DNA of 41,627 bases, from NCBI GenBank assembly GCA_029251425.1, contig JAQXDJ010000440.1, forward strand, positions 1 through 41,627. The letters are read 5' to 3'. The notes beneath the pieces are model-generated. The model was not told the DNA's origin, made no database searches, and saw nothing but the letters and a program-made list of their open reading frames with translations. This DNA is from Vicingaceae bacterium. Lineage in GTDB: Bacteria; Bacteroidota; Bacteroidia; Flavobacteriales_E; Vicingaceae. The position numbers were made by a program, and so were the translations under genes. Numbering within the stretch: the first letter of the stretch is position 1; each line of letters starts with the position of its first letter. Positions 15,561-25,065 of the stretch are shown piece by piece.

Positions 15561-18500
15561 ATGTCAAAAAAAATATTTTTGTTTTTATTTCTAGGGATTT
15601 TTTCAATCTCATTATTTTCTCAAGAAACAACAAGAAATAAGCCTACTGAGCTTGAGTTATATCAAAAAATGAAAAGCGAAGGCACTATTCCTTTGGGGTT
15701 TCAATTTTCAAACCCAGAAATTCTATTTAAAACAAATGGAAAAAAACCAGGAAAAGGTACTCCTAATGATAAAAATGCAGGCTGTGGGTGTTATGTAGCT
15801 CCTGATGCAACCTATACTCAAGCTTTTGCGGCTAACGATGATGGAAGTACAGCTTCTTTGGCTATCCCCTTTACATTTCAATTATACGGAACAAACTACA
15901 CAAGCTTATTTATAAATAATAATGGAAACATTTCTTTTGGAACATCGTACTCCTCATTCTCATCTAATCCATTCCCAGATCCTAGTTTCGTAATGGTAGC
16001 TCCTTTTTGGGGGGATGTTGATACACGAGGCGTGGGTGGAGGTTCTGTCTCTTATAAAATCACTCCAACAGCAATGTATGTTAATTGGGTAGGTGTTGGA
16101 TATTATAATTCACAAACAGATAAATTAAACACCTTTCAATTAATTATAACTAATGGTCTTGATCCTGTTTTACCCGCGGGTAATAATATTGCTTTTTGCT
16201 ATGAAGATATGCAATGGACTACAGGTTCTGCATCTGGAGGAACAAACGGATTTGGAGGAACACCTTCAACTGTAGGTGTCAACAAGGGTGATGGCACTAG
16301 TTTCATTCAAATAGGTCGTTTTGATCAACCCGGAGCTGCTTATGATGGTGGTGGTGGCTTAAATGATGGTGTTAGTTGGTTAGATAATCAATCATTATAT
16401 TTTAATGTAGCAAGTAGCACAAACATACCCCCTATTGCTAATTTTACACCAAATATTTTTAATGGAGCTGGAGGTGGTGCGTGTGACACATTAAAAATGT
16501 GTGGTGCAAATGACACTCTTATTATTGACGCCTTATTCTTGTCTCCAGAAATTGGGGAAACAACGACTGTTTCTGTTAATTTTAACGGAAATACGGGGTT
16601 CACGCTACTTAATAATTCTCCAGGAAACCCCGCAAACATTTCTGTAGGGGTTGTTGCTCTACCTACAAATGGAGGCATGAATACTATTACGTATACAGCA
16701 ACAGATAATGGTACACCCGCGCAAACAACTATTGTTGACGTAAACGTATATGTTGACACTACTAACTTAAACTCATTTAACCCTGTAATTTCTGGAGATT
16801 TAGATTTTTGTGACGGTGGAAACAGCGTTCTTGATGTGGCTCCTTCAAACCTGACCTCCTATATTTGGAGCACAGGATCAATTGACACTACAATAACTGT
16901 AGATAGTTCTGATACTTATTGGGTAACCGTAGAAAACCAAGGGTGCTATAAAACTGTTAGTGTTGACGTTGTGGAACACGTTGTAAACCCAATAGTTACA
17001 GGAGATACTATTGTATGTCCTGGTGACAGTGTTTTGTTAAACGTAACCCCTGGATATGACTCTTATTTATGGAGTTCTTCAGCTACAGATATTTTTGATA
17101 GTGTATATGTTCAACAAGGAACATATACTGTAACAGCTGATTCGGGTGCTTGCTCAGGCACCTCTGACCCGTTTACGGTAAACCTTTTTCCGGCAGCGGT
17201 TACTATTGTAGGTAATACTACATATTGTTTTGGTGATAGTGTTCTTCTAGATGCAGGACCATCATTTGATACCTACTTGTGGAGTAATGGACAGACAACA
17301 CAGACGACCTATGTAACACAGGGAACTTACACTGTTGATGTTACATTAGGAACCTGTAATGCTGTCAGTTCTCCTCATACTGTTAATGTTATAAATGTTC
17401 CTAAACCAATCATTACCGGACTTCCGAGTATTTGTGCAGGAAGCCCTGTAATATTAGATGCAGATAGTGTTGGAACAGGGTATGACACCTTTTCTTGGAA
17501 CACAACACCTGTTCAAACATCTCAAACAATTACTGTTAGTCAGGCTGATACACTTATTGTAATTGCAACAATTTTAGGATGTTCCGACACTTCAGCACAA
17601 TTTATTGTTTCCGAAAACCCATTACCATTACCAATAATTTCAGGAAATCTATTCTATTGTGCTAACGATAGTAGTGGAGCAACTTTATCAACTGTAACGG
17701 ATTATACGTCTTATGTATGGTCAAATACAGATGTCACACCAACATCTGTTGTTTCTGCCGGGCCCATTTCTTTAACTGTAACTGACTCTAATGGTTGTGT
17801 AGGCACAGTTAGTACTACAGTTACCTCAGCAACACCAAGTACAAGTATTTCTGGTCTTCAGCCTTTTTGTATTGGCGAAACAATAATTATTAATGCAGGT
17901 CCTGGTTTTAGTGCTTATTCTTGGGACTCTGGAGAAAATTCTGCAAGCATTAGTGCTGGTCATGGTTCTCACACTGTTACTGTAACAGATATAAATGGAT
18001 GTACTGCTTTAGCAACTCTTGTTCTAAATGGAAACCCTACACCTGCTGTTTCTTTTACAATTAGCCCAACCAATCAATCAGAGCCAAACCAGCCAGTTAT
18101 TTTTACAGATGCCTCTACAATTAGCTCTGGAAACATAGATTTTTGGAATTGGAATTTTGATGTTTCTGCTGTTAGTGGTGCAAACCCTAATGGAGCATCA
18201 ACACAGGGTCCGCATTCTGTAACTTATACAGAGCAAGGACCTCTAACGGTTAGTCTGACAGTAACATCTGACAGCAACTGTGTCGCTTCTTATTCTGAAG
18301 ATTATTTAATAATAAGTGATATTGTTATTCCAAATGTTATTAGTCCAAATGGAGATGGATCTAATGATTTCTTAGTTTTTACAAACTTAGAGTTTCGTTC
18401 AGGAAACAAACTAACTGTTTTAAACAGGTGGGGCGGGAAGATTTTTGAAACGGAAAACTATAAAAACGATTGGAGCGGTGGTGATCATTCTGAAGGAACA

Positions 18501-18569
18501 TATTTCTACATATTAACTGTAGATGACCTTGATGATCCAATCAAAGGAACATTTACCCTTTTTAAATAA
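15561..18569 (+). CDS. Nidogen-domain and Ig-repeat secreted protein with T9SS type B sorting domain
   Basis: A 1002-aa surface or secreted protein. The signal peptide is residues 1-20 (ends SLFSQ). Residues about 70-285 match a nidogen-like (NIDO) extracellular domain, with SLFINNNGNISFG, VMVAPFWGDVDTRG and GVSWLDNQSLYFNV. From about 405 to 825 come six tandem Ig-like repeats of 65-75 aa, each with a Cys pair and a core like YLWS or YIWS followed by a GTYTVT-type strand. A PKD-like segment follows (ISSGNIDFWNWNF). The last 85 residues, from VISPNGDGSNDF through NRWGGKIFE to GTYFY, form the gliding-motility-associated C-terminal domain recognised by type IX secretion. Adhesion is a reasonable inference. 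It ends at a strong palindromic terminator. Confidence 0.88.
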   Translation: MSKKIFLFLFLGIFSISLFSQETTRNKPTELELYQKMKSEGTIPLGFQFSNPEILFKTNGKKPGKGTPNDKNAGCGCYVAPDATYTQAFAANDDGSTASLAIPFTFQLYGTNYTSLFINNNGNISFGTSYSSFSSNPFPDPSFVMVAPFWGDVDTRGVGGGSVSYKITPTAMYVNWVGVGYYNSQTDKLNTFQLIITNGLDPVLPAGNNIAFCYEDMQWTTGSASGGTNGFGGTPSTVGVNKGDGTSFIQIGRFDQPGAAYDGGGGLNDGVSWLDNQSLYFNVASSTNIPPIANFTPNIFNGAGGGACDTLKMCGANDTLIIDALFLSPEIGETTTVSVNFNGNTGFTLLNNSPGNPANISVGVVALPTNGGMNTITYTATDNGTPAQTTIVDVNVYVDTTNLNSFNPVISGDLDFCDGGNSVLDVAPSNLTSYIWSTGSIDTTITVDSSDTYWVTVENQGCYKTVSVDVVEHVVNPIVTGDTIVCPGDSVLLNVTPGYDSYLWSSSATDIFDSVYVQQGTYTVTADSGACSGTSDPFTVNLFPAAVTIVGNTTYCFGDSVLLDAGPSFDTYLWSNGQTTQTTYVTQGTYTVDVTLGTCNAVSSPHTVNVINVPKPIITGLPSICAGSPVILDADSVGTGYDTFSWNTTPVQTSQTITVSQADTLIVIATILGCSDTSAQFIVSENPLPLPIISGNLFYCANDSSGATLSTVTDYTSYVWSNTDVTPTSVVSAGPISLTVTDSNGCVGTVSTTVTSATPSTSISGLQPFCIGETIIINAGPGFSAYSWDSGENSASISAGHGSHTVTVTDINGCTALATLVLNGNPTPAVSFTISPTNQSEPNQPVIFTDASTISSGNIDFWNWNFDVSAVSGANPNGASTQGPHSVTYTEQGPLTVSLTVTSDSNCVASYSEDYLIISDIVIPNVISPNGDGSNDFLVFTNLEFRSGNKLTVLNRWGGKIFETENYKNDWSGGDHSEGTYFYILTVDDLDDPIKGTFTLFK

Positions 18570-18579
18570 AAAATAAAGA

Positions 18580-18621
18580 GCAATAAAAAAAGGCGTTCAA
18601 TTGAACGCCTTTTTTTATTGC
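18580..18621. terminator. Bidirectional intrinsic terminator
   Basis: A perfect 42-bp palindrome: 21-base arms meeting at 18600/18601, with the GC-rich core AGGCGTTCAATTGAACGCCT flanked by A7 on one side and T7 on the other. It therefore has a terminator hairpin plus U-tract in both directions. It lies between the convergent T9SS protein gene and ppa, whose stop codons are 65 bases apart. Confidence 0.92.
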
Positions 18622-18634
18622 TAATAATTAAGCC

Positions 18635-19330
18635 TTACTTTAAGCTCATCACATCTTTTGTAGCCTGAGAAAGTTCTTTTTCTATTTCTCCAAAATGCGT
18701 TTTATAATCTGATCGGCTTCGCTTAATTACTTCTAGTGCCTCCTCTCTTCCGTAAACATCAGTGATTTCAACCTTAGGCTCTGCTTCTCCTGGAATCCCT
18801 TTATATGTTAAAAAATAATGTTTTAATCTTTTTACTATTGATTCTGGGCAGTCTTGAATATCCTTCCATTCTTCATACACCTCATCCCCTTTTAAAACCG
18901 CAATAATTTTATCATCAGCTTCTCCACCATCTATCATTCGGAATCCTCCAATAGGAATTGCCGGAACAATAATGTTTCCATGTGTAATGTTCCTTTCAGT
19001 CAATACACAAATATCTAACGGGTCATTATCTCCTAAAATATTATTTTTTCCTGTTTGCTGCATACAATATTCTGCAACCTCATCAGAACAATATGTTTGT
19101 GGGAGAAACCCGTATAGTGCAGGAACAATATTTGAAAATTTTTGAGGACGATCTACTTTTATGTAGCCTGATTCTTTATCAATTTCATACTTTACAGAGT
19201 CACTAGGAGTCATCTCAATAAACGACATTACTTCATTTGGGGCATTATCTCCAATATTAACCCCATGCCAAGGGTGTGATTGATAACGTAACCCTAGCTT
19301 ATTATATAAGTTTCTTAATGCACTTTCCAT
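18635..19330 (-). CDS. ppa: Inorganic pyrophosphatase (family I)
   Basis: A 231-aa cytoplasmic enzyme hydrolysing pyrophosphate to phosphate. The metal-binding signature is DNDPLDICVL near residue 100. YIKVDRPQ and YGFLPQTYC precede it, and YKGIPGEAEPKVEI follows. It is longer than the roughly 175-aa E. coli type, with an extended N-terminus (HPWHGVNIG) seen in the longer family I enzymes. It lies 27 bases downstream of the lamin-tail gene on the same strand but has its own -7-like box (19360-19353), so separate transcription is plausible. Confidence 0.94.
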   Translation of the reverse strand: MESALRNLYNKLGLRYQSHPWHGVNIGDNAPNEVMSFIEMTPSDSVKYEIDKESGYIKVDRPQKFSNIVPALYGFLPQTYCSDEVAEYCMQQTGKNNILGDNDPLDICVLTERNITHGNIIVPAIPIGGFRMIDGGEADDKIIAVLKGDEVYEEWKDIQDCPESIVKRLKHYFLTYKGIPGEAEPKVEITDVYGREEALEVIKRSRSDYKTHFGEIEKELSQATKDVMSLK

Positions 19331-19352
19331 AGCTCTTTAAAATTTAAGAGCG

Positions 19353-19360
19353 CAAATTTA
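19353..19360 (-). promoter_or_regulatory. Possible -7 box for ppa
   Basis: On the minus strand this reads TAAATTTG, a full TAnnTTTG match 22 bases before the ppa ATG. It overlaps the very end of the upstream gene. The nearest TTG upstream (19378-19376) leaves a 15-base spacer, shorter than the usual 17-23. Confidence 0.4.
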
Positions 19361-22300
19361 ATCAAAATATCCTGCCAATACAGCTGTTTTTTTGAATGAC
19401 TTTACATCTCCATCAGCACTAAAAGCTTCCACTAAAATAATGTAAATACCTATCCGCGCCTTTTCATTTCGCTCATTAATTCCGTCCCAACTAAAAGTTC
19501 CTGAAATACCTAGCAATTCATTTTGAATAAGGTTTTTAACTAGCCTTCCTTTTGCATCATAAACAATTACTGTAGCAACATACCCTGGTTCAGAAAAATT
19601 ATAAGAAATATTTAAAACATCATCTACACCATCATTATCAGGTGAAAAAGTTTCTGGTTCAACAACAATTTCCTCTCCCTCATTGTTTGTCATTTGATAT
19701 TGTGAATTTTCAAATCCAGGAGTAGCGAAACCTTCACCTTCTGCCGCAGAATGCCAATTAGAGTCATCACTTGTTGGCCTATCATAATCTATACGCTCTA
19801 AAGAAACTCCATCCTCACTATTTAATAATGCAAAATGCATATCATCTTTATAATGAAATTCATCCACAATTATATCTAAATTATTAATCAGATAAACATC
19901 TCCTTCATCATTACTATAAGTAGGAAAACTTTCCATTTGCAAAAATGCATCTGAAACCGAATTCATATAATCGTTTTCAACAGCCCCGCTATTTGTACTT
20001 AAGAGCACAAACTCTCCTGGTAAAATAAGTTTTGGATGTTCAATTAATGGTTTATAATTATCAATACTATCATTATCTAAATTAGCCAAGTTCCAGTTTT
20101 GCAAATCAATAAACTTATTCGAATTGTTGTAGATTTCTACAAAATCTACCCCTCCATTTAATGGGTTAAAGAGCACTTCATTAATGACAATATCTTTAGA
20201 CGAACCTTGTTCTGGTAAAGCAAAAATTGCAGTATTGTTAGATCCTATCGTGTTTCCTACACAATCGAAAGCCCCTGTTATTGTAACTGTATATTTTATT
20301 TGATATGTTAGTTTATTGGTTAAATGAAGTTGTACATTTTTCCCATCTAAAACCTCAACAGCAGTTATTGAAATGCTATTATTAATAACATAAATAGCTG
20401 CCAACATTCCTTCATTATCTAGCGGCTCACTAAAAGTGACCAGCACTGTAGAATCATTTAAAGCATTCGCCTCTGTAACTTGTGGTAAAACTACATCTGG
20501 ATTTGTTCCAAAAGCAGTGTTTTGTGTTCCTGGTGTTCCTCCAAAAAACTTTGTTGAGGCAATCCAATTCTCTGCTTCTCCACACGGGTTGTTAGGGTCA
20601 ATCATTTCTAAACTCCATCCACCATCTTTTTTATTATCATCTCTATACCACTCATCAAAATAATGTATCCTATGAATTAAGCTTGTGTCAGGAGCAAACA
20701 ATGTAATGTCATCTTCGGCATTATTTAAAGAGGGTAAACTATTTACTGTAATTACTTTTCCATAAGGAACAAACTCAACTTCAAATGAATTGTCACAAAC
20801 AATAATATGTTCTCCTGGTAAAATTTTACCTACATTAAGTTGGTCCATGCTTGTTAAATCTGCAATCCAACAATCGGTTAAATCAATAATTTTATTGGTT
20901 GTGTTGTATAATTCTAAATAATCTGCCAAAGGCAAACCGTTACTTGGTGTAGGGTCTGGATATAATTCATTAATAACAATTTCATATTTCTGAGGGGCTT
21001 TACCTATTCCAAAATCAATTGTGTTTGAACTTAATAGATTTCCTGAACAATCATTTGCTCCTGCAACACTTAAAGTATAAACCGTTGACGAATCTAATGT
21101 TGAACCTAATGTTAAATCTGCTCCTTGAAGGTTGTTATTTACAACAATGCTCATCACAACAATTCCGTTTGTTAATGTGTAAGCAGCATTTGCAATACTC
21201 GCACTATCCATTGTTTCATTAAAAACAACATTTATTTGATTTCCTGCCAAAATATTTACTCCTGAAATAATTGGATTATCAGTGTCTGGAGCATTGTTAA
21301 ATACCGAATTTAGTGTTCCTGGTGTTCCGCCTATTGCATCATTTGAAGCTATCCAATTTAACGAATTACTACACGGATGATTTGGGTTAATCCTTTCTAA
21401 TGTATAACCTCCATCATCTTTAACACCATCTTGATACCAACCAATATCATAAGCTACAATATCTAAAATGCTATTATTGTCATCCATTAATGTTAAACTA
21501 TCACCCCCATTCGTTAATGCAGAAAACGAACTAATACCTATTACATCTCCAAAAGATTGGTAAAGTAACGTATCATTAATATCACACAAAATAACATAGT
21601 TGTTCGGTTGTAAAATAAAGTTAGGCAGCGCTTTAACTGTAGTTGTATTTACAAATTTCCAGTTATTTAATACAAAGGTGTTATTTGATGAGTTATACAA
21701 CTCAACAAACTCTTCTGTTGGCAAACCAATTTGAGGGCTGGGGTCTGCAAAAATTTCATTAATAATTACATCACCATTATTGGGAGCTATTACTACCAAA
21801 TACGAAAATGGTTCAATTATTCCTGTTGTGGCATTCCCTAAGGAATCCTCAACATTGTTAATCGTTAAATTATAGTTTTGACCGTTAGTAAAAGGCGCTC
21901 CGAATGTTAAATGAACTATTGATGAGTCAAGAGCGTCTCTAACTGCTGCACTTGGATTTCCAAGCCCTAAATCTGCCGAATAATTAGTTAATGTTTGAGA
22001 GGTTGTTAATCCAACCGGTTCGTTAAAATAAGCGTCCAAAGTTGTTGAGCTTTGCACAACCAAAGAATCAATTAATGGAGAAGCTGTATCTCCAACAATA
22101 GCGCCTACGCTGAAATTATCAAAAAAATGTCCATTAATTGGACTTGCTGCTCCAGATTGCGTAATCGAAACACCAAAAAAACTAGAAGTATTTATAGCAT
22201 TATCAACAATCGTCCCTATTGTAACTAAACTACTTGCAGCGCCATCATCATAAAATAATGTCCAATTATTTGTTACATCTCTAGTAACTCTAACATTAAA

Positions 22301-22744
22301 AGGATTATTACTGCTGCTGTTTACACTACTATTAGGGCCATCAATTAAAAGCGTTGTCGCTCCTCCAACTATTTTATATAATGAAACCTCATCTGGAGTT
22401 CCTCCTATTCTCACAAAATATCCATCATTAGGTGTTGTTACGTTAGCAACGTCAGACATTAGATATACATCCACATAATTTGCTCCAGATGTACTAAACT
22501 GCATGTTAAAGAAAAAATCCCATTGTGCATTTACAGCTAAAGTTGATGGAGTGCTTAAGTAATAGTTGTTAGCACCCGTATTTTGGGAGTTTAATTCGCC
22601 AGCAGTTACTGTAAATAATCCTGCATCTCCACTCCATGTCGGATTATTAATAAAATCCCCATCCGAAAAATCATCTACAAATTGAGCAACTGATATTTGA
22701 GCAAACAACAAGCAAATACCAACATATAATAATTTTTTAATCAT
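19358..22744 (-). CDS. Large secreted lamin-tail domain repeat protein
   Basis: An 1128-aa exported protein (signal peptide residues 1-20, ending ISVAQ). Residues about 21-215 look like a concanavalin/LamG-type beta-sandwich. Three lamin-tail domains follow, starting at GDVIINEIFADPSP, YEIVINELYPDPTP and KDIVINEVLFNP, separated by SbsA-like Ig (Big_5) domains. Two LTD tails share a repeated coda ending WIASxxxxGGTPGTxN, and the third has a degenerate copy. The C-terminus (FSPDNDGVDDVLNI then FSWDGINERNEKARIGIY) is FlgD-Ig-like rather than a standard T9SS type A or B domain, so the export route after Sec is uncertain. Lamin-tail domains in bacteria are thought to aid surface attachment or nuclease/phosphatase docking. 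Its function is unknown. Confidence 0.82.
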   Translation of the reverse strand: MIKKLLYVGICLLFAQISVAQFVDDFSDGDFINNPTWSGDAGLFTVTAGELNSQNTGANNYYLSTPSTLAVNAQWDFFFNMQFSTSGANYVDVYLMSDVANVTTPNDGYFVRIGGTPDEVSLYKIVGGATTLLIDGPNSSVNSSSNNPFNVRVTRDVTNNWTLFYDDGAASSLVTIGTIVDNAINTSSFFGVSITQSGAASPINGHFFDNFSVGAIVGDTASPLIDSLVVQSSTTLDAYFNEPVGLTTSQTLTNYSADLGLGNPSAAVRDALDSSIVHLTFGAPFTNGQNYNLTINNVEDSLGNATTGIIEPFSYLVVIAPNNGDVIINEIFADPSPQIGLPTEEFVELYNSSNNTFVLNNWKFVNTTTVKALPNFILQPNNYVILCDINDTLLYQSFGDVIGISSFSALTNGGDSLTLMDDNNSILDIVAYDIGWYQDGVKDDGGYTLERINPNHPCSNSLNWIASNDAIGGTPGTLNSVFNNAPDTDNPIISGVNILAGNQINVVFNETMDSASIANAAYTLTNGIVVMSIVVNNNLQGADLTLGSTLDSSTVYTLSVAGANDCSGNLLSSNTIDFGIGKAPQKYEIVINELYPDPTPSNGLPLADYLELYNTTNKIIDLTDCWIADLTSMDQLNVGKILPGEHIIVCDNSFEVEFVPYGKVITVNSLPSLNNAEDDITLFAPDTSLIHRIHYFDEWYRDDNKKDGGWSLEMIDPNNPCGEAENWIASTKFFGGTPGTQNTAFGTNPDVVLPQVTEANALNDSTVLVTFSEPLDNEGMLAAIYVINNSISITAVEVLDGKNVQLHLTNKLTYQIKYTVTITGAFDCVGNTIGSNNTAIFALPEQGSSKDIVINEVLFNPLNGGVDFVEIYNNSNKFIDLQNWNLANLDNDSIDNYKPLIEHPKLILPGEFVLLSTNSGAVENDYMNSVSDAFLQMESFPTYSNDEGDVYLINNLDIIVDEFHYKDDMHFALLNSEDGVSLERIDYDRPTSDDSNWHSAAEGEGFATPGFENSQYQMTNNEGEEIVVEPETFSPDNDGVDDVLNISYNFSEPGYVATVIVYDAKGRLVKNLIQNELLGISGTFSWDGINERNEKARIGIYIILVEAFSADGDVKSFKKTAVLAGYFD

Positions 22745-22858
22745 GCATTAAAAGTAGCCATTTAGTTGATGAAATAAAAATTATTAATCCTTCTCACATT
22801 TGGTTAATTCTGTGCAAGTTCTTTGTATTTTTATCTTTTGATTATAAATTTATAACAA

Positions 22859-23848
22859 ATGAAAATAGCTGTAGTTGGTGCAACCGGAATGGTTGGACAA
22901 GTAATGTTAAAAGTGTTAGCCGAAAGAAAATTTCCTATAACAGAAATTATTCCTGTTGCTTCTGAAAGATCGGTTGGTAAAACAATTGAATTTCAAGGGA
23001 ATAATTTTACTGTTGTTGGTATGCAAACCGCTGTCGATATGAAAGCTGACATTGCTATTTTTTCTGCAGGTGGGGGAACTTCTTTAGAATGGGCTCCGAA
23101 ATTTGCAGCGGCCGGAACAACAGTTATTGACAATTCTTCGGCATGGAGAATGAACCCAAACAACAAGTTAATTGTTCCAGAAATTAATGCATTTGAGCTA
23201 ACAAAAGAAGATAAAATAATTGCCAACCCAAACTGTTCTACCATCCAAATGGTAATGGTAATGAACCCTCTGCATAAGAAATATAAAATTAAAAGAACCA
23301 TTGTTTCTACTTACCAATCAATTACTGGTACAGGCGTAAAAGCTGTACAACAATTAGAAAATGAAAAAAATGGTGTTGAAGGTGAAATGGCTTATCCTTA
23401 TCCAATAGACCAAAACTGCTTACCACATTGCGATGTTTTTGAAGAAAATGGATACACCAAAGAAGAAATGAAACTCGTAAATGAACCTAAAAAAATATTA
23501 GGGGATGTTGGCCTTAATATTACAGCGACTGCTGTACGAGTACCTGTAGTTGGAGGTCATTCTGAAGCTATAAACATTGAATTTGAAAATGATTTTGATT
23601 TAGCTGATATTCGTAAAATATTACACGAAACAGATGGGATAACTTTACAAGATAATCCCGACACCAATACTTATCCAATGCCAATTTATGCCCAAGATAA
23701 AGATGATGTTTTTGTTGGAAGAATAAGAAGGGATGAATCACAACCAAACACCATTAATATGTGGGTGGTTACAGATAACTTAAGAAAAGGCGCTGCAACA
23801 AATGCTGTGCAAATCGCAGAATATTTAGTTGAACAAAATTTAGTATAA
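22859..23848 (+). CDS. asd: Aspartate-semialdehyde dehydrogenase
   Basis: A 329-aa cytoplasmic enzyme reducing aspartyl phosphate to aspartate semialdehyde, the branch point to lysine/DAP, methionine and threonine. The NADP-binding GATGMVGQVML is at residues 7-17. The catalytic Cys126 is in NPNCSTIQM, and STYQSITGTG and the GGHSEAINIEF segment (active-site His) follow. The length is standard. It opens a rightward five-gene run, with 1 base before the next gene. The 114-base upstream region is shared with the divergent lamin-tail gene. It contains TATCTTTTG, one base too long for the -7 consensus, so I do not call a promoter. Confidence 0.96.
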   Translation: MKIAVVGATGMVGQVMLKVLAERKFPITEIIPVASERSVGKTIEFQGNNFTVVGMQTAVDMKADIAIFSAGGGTSLEWAPKFAAAGTTVIDNSSAWRMNPNNKLIVPEINAFELTKEDKIIANPNCSTIQMVMVMNPLHKKYKIKRTIVSTYQSITGTGVKAVQQLENEKNGVEGEMAYPYPIDQNCLPHCDVFEENGYTKEEMKLVNEPKKILGDVGLNITATAVRVPVVGGHSEAINIEFENDFDLADIRKILHETDGITLQDNPDTNTYPMPIYAQDKDDVFVGRIRRDESQPNTINMWVVTDNLRKGAATNAVQIAEYLVEQNLV

Positions 23849-23849
23849 C

Positions 23850-24851
23850 ATGAGCAAATACAACACACTTAAAGAGTTAATAGCTATTGATTCGCCAACT
23901 GGTTACACTGATAACGCTAGTAAATACATTTTCGAACTGTTAACCAGCTATGGTTACTCGCCAGAATACACTAACAAAGGCGCAGTAAAGTGTGCGTTAG
24001 GTCCAAAACCAACATTAGCTATTGCAGGACATGTAGATACATTGGGAGCAATTGTCTCTGGAATTAAAGCAGATGGAACGTTAGCTTTTTCTCTTTTGGG
24101 AGGGTTATCCCTAACTGGAGCTGAAGGTGAATATGTAAAAATTATTACACACTCTGGAAAAACCTATACAGGAACAATCTTGATTAATAACCCTTCAGTA
24201 CACGCCAACAACGAAAAAGAAAAAACTCAACGAAGCATCAAAAGCATGCACATTCGAGTAGATGCTGAAGTCTATAACAAAGAGGATGTTGAAAAACTAG
24301 GAATTGAAGTTGGTGATATTATTTGTGTTGATGTAAAATATCAGGAACTTGATAATGGCTTCATTAAATCACGTTTCCTAGACAACAAAGCAGGGTGTTA
24401 TGTTTTGTTTGAATTAGCAAGAAGGCTAAAAGAACAAGGTAAAGAAGTCCCTGTAGAAATATTCTTTTCTAATTATGAAGAAGTTGGGCATGGAGGCACC
24501 GTAGGTTATTCAGAAGAAATAGAAGAACTATTAGTTATTGATATGGGGGTTTTAGGGGATGATTGCCAAGGAAATGAAGTAAGTTGCTCTATTTGTGCAA
24601 AAGATAGTAGTGGCCCTTATGATTACGAATTCAGAAAAAAACTAGTTGACTTGGCTCAACAAAACAACATCCCTTACAAAGTAGATGTTTACCCTCATTA
24701 TGGTTCTGATGGTTCTGCAGCTTTAAGAGCAGGGAATGATTTTAGAGTAGCCTTAATAGGAATGGGAGTTGCTGCTTCACACGGAACTGAACGTACGCAC
24801 ATAAAAGGCATAGAAGCAACTATAAATTTATGCTTAGCTTATATTAATTAA
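23850..24851 (+). CDS. M42 family metallopeptidase
   Basis: A 333-aa cytoplasmic aminopeptidase of the M42 (glutamyl aminopeptidase/tetrahedral aminopeptidase) family. Metal and catalytic segments are readable: AIAGHVDTLGAIV (His-x-Asp), SRFLDNKAGCYV (bridging Asp), FSNYEEVGHGG (Glu pair), VIDMGV and the distal ASHGTERTH histidine. These proteins form large tetrahedral complexes that trim peptides made by the proteasome-like proteases. It starts 1 base after asd and is followed after 13 bases by the 66-aa ORF, consistent with one operon. Confidence 0.9.
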   Translation: MSKYNTLKELIAIDSPTGYTDNASKYIFELLTSYGYSPEYTNKGAVKCALGPKPTLAIAGHVDTLGAIVSGIKADGTLAFSLLGGLSLTGAEGEYVKIITHSGKTYTGTILINNPSVHANNEKEKTQRSIKSMHIRVDAEVYNKEDVEKLGIEVGDIICVDVKYQELDNGFIKSRFLDNKAGCYVLFELARRLKEQGKEVPVEIFFSNYEEVGHGGTVGYSEEIEELLVIDMGVLGDDCQGNEVSCSICAKDSSGPYDYEFRKKLVDLAQQNNIPYKVDVYPHYGSDGSAALRAGNDFRVALIGMGVAASHGTERTHIKGIEATINLCLAYIN

Positions 24852-24864
24852 ACATTAAAGAAAA

Positions 24865-25065
24865 ATGGAAGAAGTAACAGAACAAGAGAAAAAGACAATT
24901 GCTCAAAAGTTTAAAGACTTTCAGCTCCAAGGTTTAATTTCTTATGGAAAGTATTTAACTGACCAGCTAGAATACGCTTCAAAATCTGACATAAGAAAAG
25001 CATACAAAAAATACATTGAAGATCAGATTGTGATGAATAATGAAAAAATTGAGAAACTAAAATGA
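24865..25065 (+). CDS. Small hypothetical protein
   Basis: A 66-aa highly charged, probably helical protein with no signal peptide, membrane segment or Cys. I do not recognise the family. It is likely real because it lies 13 bases after the M42 gene, has an AAAGAAAA stretch before its ATG, and its stop overlaps the next ATG in the coupled ATGA arrangement. The composition (many Lys, Glu, Gln; SYGKYLTDQLEYASKSD) suggests a soluble cytosolic protein. Confidence 0.6.
   Translation: MEEVTEQEKKTIAQKFKDFQLQGLISYGKYLTDQLEYASKSDIRKAYKKYIEDQIVMNNEKIEKLK

Noticed and set aside
16388-16759. 123-aa minus-strand ORF in the nidogen/Ig gene
   Set aside because: Antisense to a clear repeat protein; its length is explained by the codon bias of the sense strand.
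16780-18030. Tandem repeats that could suggest a CRISPR or satellite array
   Set aside because: The periodicity is at protein level (65-75 aa Ig-like domains) with diverged DNA; no short identical repeats with spacers.
22745-22858. Promoter for asd in the divergent gap
   Set aside because: TATCTTTTG is one base too long for the -7 consensus and the nearest TTTG is about 29 bases away, so not called.
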